Below, one piece after another: positions 26,692 through 34,367 of a stretch of 64,000 bases of DNA. The position numbers and the translations under genes are program-made. This DNA is from a virus. The first letter of the stretch is position 1. Each line of letters begins with the position of its first letter. The stretch spans positions 1-64,000 of the IMG/VR virus record IMGVR_UViG_3300033145_003080. One strand, 5' to 3'. The notes under the pieces were generated by a model. The model did not search any database and was not told the DNA's origin. It saw only the letters and a list, made by a program, of their open reading frames with translations.

Positions 26692-26739
26692 CAGATTTCC
26701 TTTCTCCTAATTTTAGGACGTTTTAGTAAGTATTAGTAA

Positions 26740-27024
26740 CTATTGATATACAGCTTCGACAATACCATCGACAGCCTGTTTGAAAAACTCTTTCATAGCC
26801 GTTTTCTGATCATAATTGCGATCAGCCACTTTAAGCATCCACGGATATGTATATACTATTTTGAGAAGAGCCATAAGCTCTGGAGACGGGGCAGCTGCTT
26901 TCTCAGCTCTCTTTATTGCTCCGTGCTCCAGGTCCAGGGCATGTTCAAGTTGTGCATCAGTAACTCCAAGATCTTTTCTGATAGCAGCTATCAAAGTTTT
27001 TACTTTACGATATTTCATCTTCAT
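26740..27024 (-). CDS. Probable helix-turn-helix (Cro/CI-like) protein
   Basis: A 94-residue, all-helical protein. LIAAIRKDLGVTDAQLEHAL followed by a second helix and PSPELMALLKIVYTYPWML has the helix order of small Cro/CI-type DNA-binding proteins. A transcriptional role in the early genes is plausible but not shown. Confidence 0.5.
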   Translation of the reverse strand: MKMKYRKVKTLIAAIRKDLGVTDAQLEHALDLEHGAIKRAEKAAAPSPELMALLKIVYTYPWMLKVADRNYDQKTAMKEFFKQAVDGIVEAVYQ

Positions 27025-27460
27025 CCTCCATATGGACAGGTTGCTGGTGATTTGGGCCTTCTACATATTTCATATTTGCAGCGAAATGGAACACATAATC
27101 ATCAGCTGCCAAACGATCGGTTACATGGACTGGATTGGTTTCATAGTCCCCCTTAAATCCACATGGGCCTTGACCCCATTGATTAACATCCCCTCTTACT
27201 CCAATCCAATTGCCGATACAATACTCTGCAATAAATGTTGATGGTATTAAAGCATCCCTGTAGTCCTTAACAGAGGCAATATAACCACAGGAAGGACATA
27301 TAAATTTCCACTTATTCATATCAGAAGTTTTAAATATCAACTCGCCCATTAGCTTCCAGTTTTCGTGAGATATGATTATCTTACGCCTGGCATTAAATCC
27401 AAATCTACCAACAAGTTTCCGGGCCTGTTCAGGAACGTATAATGGTGGCTTATTATCCAA
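27005..27460 (-). CDS. VVA0879-like phage protein with Zn site
   Basis: A 151-residue protein. The block WKFICPSCGYIASVKDYRD, then EYCIGNW, PCGFKGDYETNPVHV, matches the pattern of a widespread phage protein family (VVA0879 type) with CxxC and spaced cysteines. It ends in the acidic EDEDEIS, overlapping the next gene by 20 bases. Function of the family is unknown. Confidence 0.55.
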   Translation of the reverse strand: MDNKPPLYVPEQARKLVGRFGFNARRKIIISHENWKLMGELIFKTSDMNKWKFICPSCGYIASVKDYRDALIPSTFIAEYCIGNWIGVRGDVNQWGQGPCGFKGDYETNPVHVTDRLAADDYVFHFAANMKYVEGPNHQQPVHMEDEDEIS

Positions 27461-27781
27461 TTATCCCTCCACGGTTATTTTGACACGACGACATTTACGA
27501 TAAGCACGTTTTCTAAATTCGTCAGCTTTTTCCCACTTATCATAATTCGTCAAGTCTTTTACTTTTTTCTTTAATAATTTAGCCAGCTTCTCTTTTCTAA
27601 AATTAGCACCATCAGCGAAATATCTGAAACAACTTTTATCAGGATCGCAGTGCTTCTTTTTCCATTTTGGGTGGCAGGTGTCAGTATTTGCCCCATCAAT
27701 TTTCCCATCACAAAGTTTCAGTAGATTTTTACCGGTTGAAATTGAATAGCAGTAAACCGTTACTTTTTTCCGCCGACTCAT
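27461..27781 (-). CDS. Basic cysteine-rich hypothetical protein
   Basis: A 106-residue protein that starts with SRRKKVTVYCYS and has six cysteines (CYS, LCDG, TCHP, HCDPD, SCFRYF, RKCRR) and a high Lys/Arg content, suggesting metal- or nucleic-acid binding. It directly abuts the downstream start. Confidence 0.5.
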   Translation of the reverse strand: MSRRKKVTVYCYSISTGKNLLKLCDGKIDGANTDTCHPKWKKKHCDPDKSCFRYFADGANFRKEKLAKLLKKKVKDLTNYDKWEKADEFRKRAYRKCRRVKITVEG

Positions 27782-27789
27782 AACACCTC

Positions 27790-28143
27790 CTAGACGTCAG
27801 GGTACTTTTGTTTTAACCTCGCCAGCTCAGCGAGCTCTTTCTCCTCTGCTTCTTTCTCCTCATCATGCTTATCAACATGTCTTTTGAATTCTTTCAGGTC
27901 TGATATACTGACAGGCTGTGATTTCTCTACCTCAAGAATGAGAATCGATTGGACCTTATCAAGCCCACATAAGAATTCAGAGCTATCTTCCAAATCTTTA
28001 GCAGGAGCAAGCATGAGTTTTACCATTTCCTGCGCACCAGCCATGTCAACACAACCTTCAAGCCGCATCCAGTTTTTATTACAACCGATGCTATGATCGC
28101 AACCCTCCCCGACACCTACTACTAAAACCCAAAACTGATTCAT
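27790..28143 (-). CDS. Hypothetical protein
   Basis: A 117-residue alpha/beta protein. Residues 30-45 read CVDMAGAQEMVKLMLA, and a charged coiled-coil tail runs from about 85 (DKHDEEKEAEEKELAELARL). No family recognised. Confidence 0.5.
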   Translation of the reverse strand: MNQFWVLVVGVGEGCDHSIGCNKNWMRLEGCVDMAGAQEMVKLMLAPAKDLEDSSEFLCGLDKVQSILILEVEKSQPVSISDLKEFKRHVDKHDEEKEAEEKELAELARLKQKYPDV

Positions 28144-28175
28144 TGATCCTCCTCATTAATTTTACGTAAAAATCT

Positions 28176-28457
28176 CTACACTCCAAGGTCGATTTGAAGA
28201 ACATCGTCATCCTTAAGTGATTCAATCTTCTGCAAGATGCTTGCGTAATGGCTGATTTTCTCGATATCGTCCCCATCTTCCATATCATAACCATGTTTTT
28301 CCTCGTTCAGCCAATCATGCTCGAGAAGTTCCTTCTTCTCCACAACATACGGATCTTCATCCGGCAAATCCCCTTCATCTTCAAGAAAGGTATAAAGGGC
28401 AGTGACCTCTTCGTCATTCAACTCAGGGTCGTAACGCACAAACTCAAGTTTTTTCAT
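28176..28457 (-). CDS. Small strongly acidic protein
   Basis: A 93-residue protein with about one third Asp/Glu (FLEDEGDLPDEDPY, YDMEDGDDIEK). Very acidic small phage proteins often act as DNA mimics or host-protein inhibitors, but nothing specific is visible here. The overlapping frame at 28091-28294 lacks protein character. Confidence 0.5.
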   Translation of the reverse strand: MKKLEFVRYDPELNDEEVTALYTFLEDEGDLPDEDPYVVEKKELLEHDWLNEEKHGYDMEDGDDIEKISHYASILQKIESLKDDDVLQIDLGV

Positions 28458-28500
28458 TTACGTTTACTCCTCTTTTTTTAAAGTAATCAAGTTATTCTGT

Positions 28501-28887
28501 TTATTTTTTCTCCTTACGGACAAGCTTCGATAAATCAAGTGGAACTTTTTCATGCCAATCAGATGGTCCATCCTTATGCACAATAATGTTCCACATAATC
28601 CAGAAATTGAGAGTCCAGAATAAAAAATTCAACTCTATATGAAACGATTTCCAACTCCTGTTCCATCCACTGTGAACGCCTTGAGGCCAAGTTCTGATAC
28701 CAAACCCCATACCTCTATAAATAAAGTGTTTACCAAGAAAGAAACCTTTCGTAGTAATATACAGATTGTACATACCATTCTTTATCGGCCTCCATTGTAT
28801 TTTATACCATCCCGGATCTTTTTCAGGCCACATTTCTTTTAGAGGTCGCAGTTTTTTAAGAAATTCATAATCACAACTTACAGTCAC
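28501..28887 (-). CDS. Aromatic-rich hypothetical protein
   Basis: A 128-residue protein, unusually rich in Trp, Phe and Tyr (WNRSWKSFHIELNFLFWTLNF...), with one hydrophobic stretch near residues 82-100 that could touch membrane. It ends basic (VRKEKK). No family recognised. Confidence 0.5.
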   Translation of the reverse strand: MTVSCDYEFLKKLRPLKEMWPEKDPGWYKIQWRPIKNGMYNLYITTKGFFLGKHFIYRGMGFGIRTWPQGVHSGWNRSWKSFHIELNFLFWTLNFWIMWNIIVHKDGPSDWHEKVPLDLSKLVRKEKK

Positions 28888-28890
28888 CTC

Positions 28891-29259
28891 CTAATCTACT
28901 CGAGTGAGCTTGTCATTCTTTTTACATTGGGGGCACCATGGGGCCGATACCCCTATTTTGTCAGATGTCGGCGTGCCGTAACACGGGCCTACATATCCAC
29001 AATGGCCACATTTGTACTTATTTTTTACACTCTCAGGATTTTTATTATCATTTCTAATAGCAAAATCACTCGAAGTCCATTCGCAGACTTCTCCATTAAC
29101 ATCGGGTATATTAACAGGCTTGGTATTACATTTTACTGCGATCTCAAGCTCTTCACCAATACCAGCATAATCGATAATAATAAGAGCTTTGCTGTTATGG
29201 GCCTCAACAGCAGTTTGCACATCTTCCATATTTAATAACCCATGTGTGTGAAAAAACAT
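28891..29259 (-). CDS. Zinc-ribbon protein
   Basis: 122 residues from the ATG at 29259, chosen because GGAGGGGG lies just upstream. The C-terminal part holds CGHCGYVGPCYG and CPQCKK, a zinc ribbon. The N-terminal half is alpha/beta (VEAHNSKALIIIDYAGIGEE). A longer frame to 29418 exists but overlaps another likely gene. Confidence 0.55.
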   Translation of the reverse strand: MFFHTHGLLNMEDVQTAVEAHNSKALIIIDYAGIGEELEIAVKCNTKPVNIPDVNGEVCEWTSSDFAIRNDNKNPESVKNKYKCGHCGYVGPCYGTPTSDKIGVSAPWCPQCKKNDKLTRVD

Positions 29260-29300
29260 TAACCCCCTCCTTCCGGTTTGAATTGGTTTTCGAATCCTCC

Positions 29301-29478
29301 TTATTTTTCTCGTGTCATTCCCCACAAAGTATCCCTGATCAGTTTGTGAATATTCCAAAAATATTCTGCGTATATGGACAAAACTGCTATCCAAACGCGC
29401 AATATAATAGCGATCCACTTTATACGATTGTTATACCAGTTTTATCCATAAGATAACCAGCTCTATATGACTACTCAT
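29301..29478 (-). pseudogene. Small membrane-type gene split by a +1 frame shift
   Basis: The ATG at 29478 overlaps the upstream stop (ATGA) and opens MSSHIELVILWIK, ending at TAA after 15 codons. Skipping one base continues as WYNNRIKWIAIILRVWIAVL...LWGMTREK to TAA at 29301, followed by GGAGG. The combined product of about 58 residues has one membrane helix. A phage-type promoter match (29430-29457) lies in the same stretch. Confidence 0.4.
29430..29457 (-). promoter_or_regulatory. Phage-type promoter inside a split gene
   Basis: GTTATC (29452-29457), 16 bases ending CTGG, TATAAC (29430-29435). It matches the consensus fully but lies within a probable coding stretch and has no terminator before it, so it may be an internal promoter or chance. 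Confidence 0.45.
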
Positions 29479-29825
29479 TGCGCAGCCTCCTCTCCTGGAA
29501 AAGCTTCTCCGAGCGCGCCATGCACTTCGCCCTCAATTGAGGTCTCCGGCTCTGTATCCCTGTCGTGTAAAATTCCCGGTTTAAGAGGAGCGAAACTCAT
29601 TGCACTTAAATCTGGCATAAGAGCCGCATCCACACTTGCATCACAAAACATGCTCCTCAACGGCGGTATTGGTGCTGGAATACCAAGAAACGTTATATCA
29701 GTGGGGCATAATATCGCCAACCTCCTGCTTTTTATATTTTCAGCAATAACAACTATCTTGCCGTCATGCTGATACAGTCCATGGAAATAAAAGCTATTAC
29801 CATGATCGTCTCTACATTTTTTCAT
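29475..29825 (-). CDS. Hypothetical protein
   Basis: A 116-residue protein. The N-terminal 50 residues form a small beta barrel-like pattern (SFYFHGLYQHDGKIVVIAEN), followed by a Pro/Ala-rich, probably disordered C-terminus ending EAFPGEEAAQ. Ends with ATGA overlap. No family recognised. Confidence 0.5.
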   Translation of the reverse strand: MKKCRDDHGNSFYFHGLYQHDGKIVVIAENIKSRRLAILCPTDITFLGIPAPIPPLRSMFCDASVDAALMPDLSAMSFAPLKPGILHDRDTEPETSIEGEVHGALGEAFPGEEAAQ

Positions 29826-29828
29826 TTA

Positions 29829-30200
29829 TTATGCCCTCTTTATTATTTCACAATTACAATCAATATTACGGCTATCGCAGAAATGTTTAATCCATATCCA
29901 TTCCACCTTTTCAGTCGTCAATCTTTCGAACGTTATAACTTTATCACCATAAGCATCCTGCAACATGCTGTTCCTGTTGACAAAAAAAAACCTGTTATTA
30001 TACATATCAACAGTAAATAAGACAGTGTCTGATACAAATAATAATCGATACAACAGGTTGAATCCCGGGTGATATTTTCCCTCTGTTTTAATAAGAACAT
30101 TTCCATACGGATTTAATTGAGATATTTTCTCTTTTGTCAAGCCTATTTGCTGCAGGTCTTTATCGTTTCTCAGGATGATTGAGATTCTATACGCTACCAT
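29829..30200 (-). CDS. Hypothetical protein, paralogue 1 of 3
   Basis: 123 residues from the ATG at 30200 (GGAG eight bases upstream). Pattern: LQQIGLTKEKISQL near the start and FCDSRNIDCNCEII at the end. The same frame of motifs (L-x-x-G-x-T, then D-[SK]-[RK]-[NR]-I-x-x near the end) recurs weakly in the next two genes, suggesting tandem duplication with strong divergence. Confidence 0.5.
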   Translation of the reverse strand: MVAYRISIILRNDKDLQQIGLTKEKISQLNPYGNVLIKTEGKYHPGFNLLYRLLFVSDTVLFTVDMYNNRFFFVNRNSMLQDAYGDKVITFERLTTEKVEWIWIKHFCDSRNIDCNCEIIKRA

Positions 30201-30550
30201 ATATCGTTCTCCCAAGTGTAACCAATGCGTTTATCTTTGCAATGTTCTGCAAATTGATTAAATATTCTAGGAACAAAAGTACCGATTAAATGAATATTAT
30301 TTGGATATTTTAGCTCAAATCTATATACCATACCATTAACCATAACTGGAAAACCTTTATAGTTCACGCAAGCTAATAAACCAAGTAACTGATATTCATT
30401 CTCATACGGAATCACGCTATTATCGATATATTTCAAATCATTTCCGTATCTTATATGCAGATTGTCCCTAATAACCTCTTTGGTAATATTTAAAGCCTGC
30501 ACATTACCCGTATTGCTCAGACCCATGATCAATCTAATTTTGTCAATCAT
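30194..30550 (-). CDS. Hypothetical protein, paralogue 2 of 3
   Basis: 118 residues from the ATG at 30550 (AAGGACAG upstream). Contains ALNITKEVIRDNL and ends EHCKDKRIGYTWENDIW. It is the most diverged of the three tandem genes and overlaps the next start by seven bases. Confidence 0.5.
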   Translation of the reverse strand: MIDKIRLIMGLSNTGNVQALNITKEVIRDNLHIRYGNDLKYIDNSVIPYENEYQLLGLLACVNYKGFPVMVNGMVYRFELKYPNNIHLIGTFVPRIFNQFAEHCKDKRIGYTWENDIW

Positions 30551-30569
30551 ACATCTGTCCTTTCTTGGG

Positions 30570-31025
30570 TTATATGATTTTATAATAAATATTTTTACTA
30601 TCAAAGTATTCACGAGAAATGTACAGTTCTTTAGTACTGCAATTTCTAGTTAAATTTATCTTTTGTATACCATTGATACTATCATTATAATATGCGGTTT
30701 CTCCTGTACAATTAAACATGTATGGTGTTATATTAGGGCCATCTATATATATCGGAATTGATGGAACCGCTATCTCTTCACCCGAAGTTTGGTCAATACC
30801 TATTACTAAAAGCCACAATCCATTAAACAAAGTTCGTTTCATAAAGAAATGATCGCTGAATAAGCTTTCATAACTCTCTTTCATTTGTATAATTAATTGT
30901 CTGGTTATACCCAGTGACAGTAAATCATCACTGCCACTGATTATAACCTGCATTGAATAAAACTCCCGGCCCCGGCGCACATATGGATCGTATAGCCCGG
31001 CAAACCGGGAATTAAGTACTGACAT
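30570..31025 (-). CDS. Hypothetical protein, paralogue 3 of 3
   Basis: A 151-residue protein whose ATG overlaps the DUF932-like gene's stop (TAATG). LLSLGITRQLIIQMKESYES in the N-terminal third and REYFDSKNIYYKII at the end echo the two genes downstream. No known family. Confidence 0.5.
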   Translation of the reverse strand: MSVLNSRFAGLYDPYVRRGREFYSMQVIISGSDDLLSLGITRQLIIQMKESYESLFSDHFFMKRTLFNGLWLLVIGIDQTSGEEIAVPSIPIYIDGPNITPYMFNCTGETAYYNDSINGIQKINLTRNCSTKELYISREYFDSKNIYYKII

Positions 31026-31792
31026 TATATATTATCCAGGAAATGATCCGAGACAGAGTTGCCAACTGATATTGAATTAAATCCCCTCATTTCATGAGAT
31101 GCGACATAAGTCATAGCGGTATACAATCCAAAGAGAGTTGCCTGCTCAATATGCTCAATAACGCTTCCCCATTTTGATTTGGGAATTGTTGTGCTTCTAT
31201 ATGCAGCCTGGATGTCTTTGGTGGTTGCCGTTGCTTCTGTCATCTCCTGCAGCCTCGGTGCAATTGCAATAAGCTTCTCAGCTCCGACAGATATGTTTTC
31301 AACTGCATCATCAATCAGGAACGTTTCTTTGTCGCTATGGTAAATTGCGAAATAACCAAACCGGTTACGGGAAATGAACTGGTTCATACAATGATAATCG
31401 CAAGCAAACATTTCCAAGCCGAATTTACTACTGCCATCATAGGCGTTTCTCATCATCATACCCAGGTGGATCTGATGCTCTCCATTATTTTCCTGATGCG
31501 TATTAATCTGGGTTATTGGATCGATAGTAATAAAATAATGCGCGTACTTTCTACCATCCCAGATTAATTTTAATTCACGCCATTCACGGCCCGAACGACT
31601 TCTGATGTCATCACCGACATCTCTGGCAATTGAATTCTTTATCAAATGCCAGTCCTTATGCAGTATTCCTGCGAGTTCCCACTCGCCATCATCATTCTGT
31701 ACTCGAATACCTACTTTCGAGACAGCATCTCCGCCGACCTCTACCGGTTCCTGGCGAACTTCCGCAAACGGATTGGAGAAAATTCCTTTCAT
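31025..31792 (-). CDS. DUF932-like phage/plasmid protein
   Basis: A 255-residue protein. Motifs typical of DUF932 proteins: KVGIRVQNDDGEWELAGILH, YAHYFITID, MMMRNAYDGSSKFGLEMFAC (N-x-Y-D-G-S pattern) and CMNQFISRN. DUF932 proteins are common in phages and plasmids, sometimes near recombination or anti-restriction genes, with unknown function. AAAGGA precedes the ATG; first complete gene after the promoter at 31847. Confidence 0.65.
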   Translation of the reverse strand: MKGIFSNPFAEVRQEPVEVGGDAVSKVGIRVQNDDGEWELAGILHKDWHLIKNSIARDVGDDIRSRSGREWRELKLIWDGRKYAHYFITIDPITQINTHQENNGEHQIHLGMMMRNAYDGSSKFGLEMFACDYHCMNQFISRNRFGYFAIYHSDKETFLIDDAVENISVGAEKLIAIAPRLQEMTEATATTKDIQAAYRSTTIPKSKWGSVIEHIEQATLFGLYTAMTYVASHEMRGFNSISVGNSVSDHFLDNI

Positions 31793-31846
31793 ACAATCCT
31801 TTCTTCGAAGAAAAGTTAAAAAATAATAATTAGTGTATACATTATA

Positions 31847-31874
31847 GTAATTCCAGAATAGTTGATTTGATAAC
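31847..31874 (-). promoter_or_regulatory. Phage-type promoter
   Basis: GTTATC (31869-31874), 16 bases ending TCTGG, AATTAC (31847-31852), then TATAATG. Directly after the T-run of a terminator. The 34 bases from the U-tract to TCTGG are identical to the promoter at 32853, pointing to recent duplication. Confidence 0.7.
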
Positions 31875-31877
31875 AGC

Positions 31878-31904
31878 TAAAAAAAAGCGCAAGTTAACTG
31901 CGCT
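31878..31904 (-). terminator. Terminator containing a stop codon in its loop
   Basis: AGCGCA/TGCGCT stem, then eight T on the minus strand. The loop GTTAACT carries the TAA stop of the 31894 gene. Confidence 0.75.
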
Positions 31905-32314
31905 CTTCTTTGCTATCAATGATTTCATTAACATGTTTTATAGCATTTTGTGTAAGCTCAGCGACACTATCAGATATCAAAGTCAAATCGATCTTTGGAA
32001 ATAATTTTGCAGTCTCAATGATCATCATTCTGGCAACATCTTCCGGCCTTTCAATTTTTTCGAAATCAATATTTTGAGCAACGGTGGATGATATAAGATT
32101 AAACAATACATCACATTCAGCGTATTCTATCTCATGCCCAATAATATTCTCTATGGCTGCTTTAATTGAATCAAACAATTTCGCCTGTTTCTTTACAATT
32201 TTGAAACTATCTATAAAAAATTCCATTGACGCACCAATCTCAGGCAATACAGTGCATAACCGTTTAATATTCTCTTCACGAGCTTTGGATATATTCAGAA
32301 TAATTCTTATGCAT
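31894..32314 (-). pseudogene. Helical protein gene split by a +1 frame shift
   Basis: The ATG at 32314 (GGGAG upstream) opens MHKNYSEYIQ and meets TGA after 12 codons. One base skipped near 32287 joins it to an open frame KAREENIKRLCTVLPEIGAS... running to TAA at 31896. The joined protein would have about 139 residues, helical, with ERPEDVARMMIIETA. Without the shift the only in-frame start is a TTG at 32247 with no ribosome site, so the split reading fits better. Confidence 0.5.
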
Positions 32315-32359
32315 AATGTCTCCCGTTATGAATGAATAGTTATTTCCTTTACTATTATA

Positions 32360-32387
32360 CTTATACCAAATTTTCGGGTTTTCTAAC
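32360..32387 (-). promoter_or_regulatory. Phage-type promoter
   Basis: GTTAGA (32382-32387), 16 bases ending TTTGG, TATAAG (32360-32365), then TATAATAG. It lies just after the Nudix gene stop and drives the split helical gene. Confidence 0.7.
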
Positions 32388-32829
32388 CATCCAGAATACC
32401 CAACCAGAGTCTCGTAACATCAGACAGGTCAGGCAGTTTGAATATATCCTTAATCGTCATGAACAGTTGCTCACTGTGCTTCTCAGGTTCTTTATTCTCA
32501 AGCGTACCAGTGTACTCCAACGCCTGAAAGATATGACTGTGCGTATGGACTATAACGTCATTCTTTTTATATACGAACATCCTGTCTTTTAGGAATACAG
32601 TCCTTGTTATAGTCAAACCGGTTTCCTCAAGCATCTCAAGACGAATTGTTTCATCAAGAGAGCTTCCCGGCATAACCTTGCCGGCAGGAATCGTCCATTT
32701 ACCAATCTTAACGTGTTTCTGCATTAGAACTTTCTCGCAACTCCTGTCCTTAATAACGACAGCAACGCCAGAGTGATCTATAAGATCCTCTGCGGTGTAT
32801 AACTCACTGTACGAAACCCTATGTATCAT
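32383..32829 (-). CDS. Nudix hydrolase with altered Nudix box
   Basis: A 148-residue protein. The Nudix box runs from G50 to L72 (AGKVMPGSSL ... EMLEETGL). The metal-binding E65, E68, E69 and G71 are present, but the first Glu is S56 and the usual Arg before E65 is L64. Upstream strand VAVVIKDRSCEKVLMQK fits the fold. It may clean up modified nucleotides or process RNA caps; the altered box leaves activity open. Confidence 0.8.
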   Translation of the reverse strand: MIHRVSYSELYTAEDLIDHSGVAVVIKDRSCEKVLMQKHVKIGKWTIPAGKVMPGSSLDETIRLEMLEETGLTITRTVFLKDRMFVYKKNDVIVHTHSHIFQALEYTGTLENKEPEKHSEQLFMTIKDIFKLPDLSDVTRLWLGILDG

Positions 32830-32852
32830 ATAACGACCCCATTCTCCTTATA

Positions 32853-32880
32853 GCAATTCCAGAATAGTTGATTTGATAAC
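32853..32880 (-). promoter_or_regulatory. Phage-type promoter
   Basis: GTTATC (32875-32880), 16 bases ending TCTGG, AATTGC (32853-32858), then TATAAGGAG. The ribosome-site-like AAGGAG overlaps its downstream edge. Near-identical to the promoter at 31847. Confidence 0.65.
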
Positions 32881-32911
32881 AGCTAAAAAAACGCAGTGTT
32901 ACCTGCGTTTC
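32881..32911 (-). terminator. Terminator containing a stop codon in its loop
   Basis: AAACGCAG/CTGCGTTT around the loop GTAACA, followed by a T-run on the minus strand. The TAA of the 32899 gene lies at the loop. Confidence 0.75.
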
Positions 32912-33099
32912 TCTTTCCTCTTTTCCTTTATTCTGCGATACAAATCGATGGTAAACTTTTGATTATCTCTACCCATACCATCCCAACCTTTTTTGGCTTG
33001 TTCATAAGCTTCATCGATATTGACCACACCCTGAAGAAATTTAATCGCTTCGATTCCTTCTTCTTCAGTATATCCTTCTACAGCTTTTGTTTCAGACAT
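32899..33099 (-). CDS. Small helical protein
   Basis: A 66-residue protein, MSETKAVEGYTEEEGIEAIKF..., helical and charged, ending KEKRKEKRR. AAGGAGGGTAGT precedes the ATG, and the upstream gene's TAA sits just before this ribosome site. No family recognised. Confidence 0.55.
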   Translation of the reverse strand: MSETKAVEGYTEEEGIEAIKFLQGVVNIDEAYEQAKKGWDGMGRDNQKFTIDLYRRIKEKRKEKRR

Positions 33100-33109
33100 A
33101 CTACCCTCC

Positions 33110-33265
33110 TTATTTTTTCTTTTTTATTACTGCTCTTTTCTTTATCCTGATTGTTTGAATAGTTTTAATTGGTATATTATAATCAGGATGGAATTTTTTA
33201 GCTTGAGTTTGCAAAAACTCATGTACTTTCCTTTTACGATTACTGCGTTCAACAATACATGCCAT
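33110..33265 (-). CDS. Small very basic protein
   Basis: A 51-residue protein, MACIVERSNRKRKVHEFLQT..., ending IRIKKRAVIKKKK. GGAGGGCATT lies right before the ATG. About one third Lys/Arg suggests nucleic-acid binding. First gene of the unit driven by the promoter at 33315. Confidence 0.6.
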   Translation of the reverse strand: MACIVERSNRKRKVHEFLQTQAKKFHPDYNIPIKTIQTIRIKKRAVIKKKK

Positions 33266-33314
33266 AATGCCCTCCAGGCAAAAGGGTTGATAATTATCTC
33301 TTACAACTACTATA

Positions 33315-33342
33315 CTTATACCAGATTATCGGATTTTCTAAC
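33315..33342 (-). promoter_or_regulatory. Phage-type promoter
   Basis: GTTAGA (33337-33342), 16 bases ending TCTGG, TATAAG (33315-33320), then TATAGTAG. It follows the compound terminator at 33352. Confidence 0.75.
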
Positions 33343-33351
33343 GCTTTGATA

Positions 33352-33423
33352 GCTAAAAAAAGCCCTATCTCATAGTCAAGTGGTGTCGCCGCCGAGAGAC
33401 ACCGTCCATTATAGAGATTGGGC
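33352..33423 (-). terminator. Compound (two-stem) terminator overlapping a gene end
   Basis: Outer arms GCCCaATCTC/GAGATaGGGC enclose an inner GGTGTC/GACACC hairpin, followed by seven T on the minus strand. The stop codon (TAA at 33409-33411) of the upstream gene lies inside the structure. Confidence 0.7.
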
Positions 33424-34233
33424 TTCTAAAGCTTTCTGTATCACTTCTTTAATAAAAGTAGGATTTTCAATCCGATCACATTTGCAGTTTATCACACCAG
33501 AGAATGATGTTATTACATCGCGATTGTAAATATCTGGCTTATACCACTTGATTGGCTTTATCATTTCGGGAGACAAAAACGTTTTAGCTATGAATACGTC
33601 TCCAAAATCCTCAAGAACCAGTATGCCAACGTTCGCATTTAAATGATAATAATTTTCATGCCTGCCATACTCGAGATCTCCAGATAATGTCATTCCAGAT
33701 AAAATATCAACACTAGTTGCCGGGCCATTAAGCGATTCCTCTAATTTCTTAGCCAGATGGTCGTAAAGAATAGGACCTATCCGCTCTTCAAACCTTTCAA
33801 GGCAATGCTCAGTAAAGAATATGTTTCCACAGCAGCTATGATAGTACGAGCCATACAGCTTACCCTGACCGGCAACTGTAAATACACGGTCGAGGTTGGT
33901 ATTGAAATACATAGTTTTATTAACGTTGTTGATTTTAAAATGTGTAAGACTGACCCAACGGCCATATTTATTGCGAACTCTCCTGGTAACCTCATCCTTA
34001 ATCTTCTTTTCTTTACGTAAGCTGATTCGCTTTTTTGCGAAGCTTTTACCAAGGATTTTATCACATGCATTGGTGAATATAAGATTCATCATAGCATCGT
34101 TATATGGTTCAAAAGAGACTGTTTCGAAATGTTCGTTGAGTAGGGCGAGATAAACCTGCTCCTGTTCTTTGTTACGTTTTATGGAACTTTTTCTTTTCGT
34201 TATACACCTCCTTAATAATAAGGAAAATCCCAT
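33409..34233 (-). CDS. Hypothetical protein
   Basis: Up to 274 residues. The first 12 codons overlap the preceding small gene and contain its strong AAGGAGG site, after which no ATG, GTG or TTG in this frame lies at a proper distance, so the start is unresolved. Residues 60-100 are basic. The central HCLERFEERIGPILYDHLAK and strand-rich ENYYHLNANVGILVLEDF follow the pattern of phage proteins of unknown function. CKC near the end. Confidence 0.55.
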   Translation of the reverse strand: MGFSLLLRRCITKRKSSIKRNKEQEQVYLALLNEHFETVSFEPYNDAMMNLIFTNACDKILGKSFAKKRISLRKEKKIKDEVTRRVRNKYGRWVSLTHFKINNVNKTMYFNTNLDRVFTVAGQGKLYGSYYHSCCGNIFFTEHCLERFEERIGPILYDHLAKKLEESLNGPATSVDILSGMTLSGDLEYGRHENYYHLNANVGILVLEDFGDVFIAKTFLSPEMIKPIKWYKPDIYNRDVITSFSGVINCKCDRIENPTFIKEVIQKALEAQSL

Positions 34234-34325
34234 TCGAGCCTGGTGAATTTAGGCACCCAGCGTTCGTGAAGTTGCAGCTGCACGGCTGGAGGATTATTCT
34301 GTCCTTTTAAAATGAGATTTTCCAA
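34212..34325 (-). CDS. Small ORF in frame after a TAA stop
   Basis: A TTG-started frame of 37 residues (ENLILKGQNNPPAVQLQLHE...WDFPYY) ending in TAA that leads straight into AAGGAGG. It is in the same frame as the upstream 34368 gene, with about 14 more open codons back to that gene's TAA. It may be the true C-terminus of that gene after a nonsense change, or a small independent gene. No ribosome site is seen. Confidence 0.35.
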   Translation of the reverse strand: MENLILKGQNNPPAVQLQLHERWVPKFTRLEWDFPYY

Positions 34326-34367
34326 TTTATGGTTGTTTGTACTATTGACTTCTGATTGAAAATAACG

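Noticed and set aside
33357-33420. Possible tRNA or riboswitch because of nested stems
   Set aside because: No T-loop or anticodon features; the T-run after the outer stem makes it a terminator.
33409-34233. Non-standard ATA or ACG start after AAGGAGG for the 274-residue gene
   Set aside because: Spacing to ATA (3 bases) is too short and ACG starts are rare; the start is left open instead.
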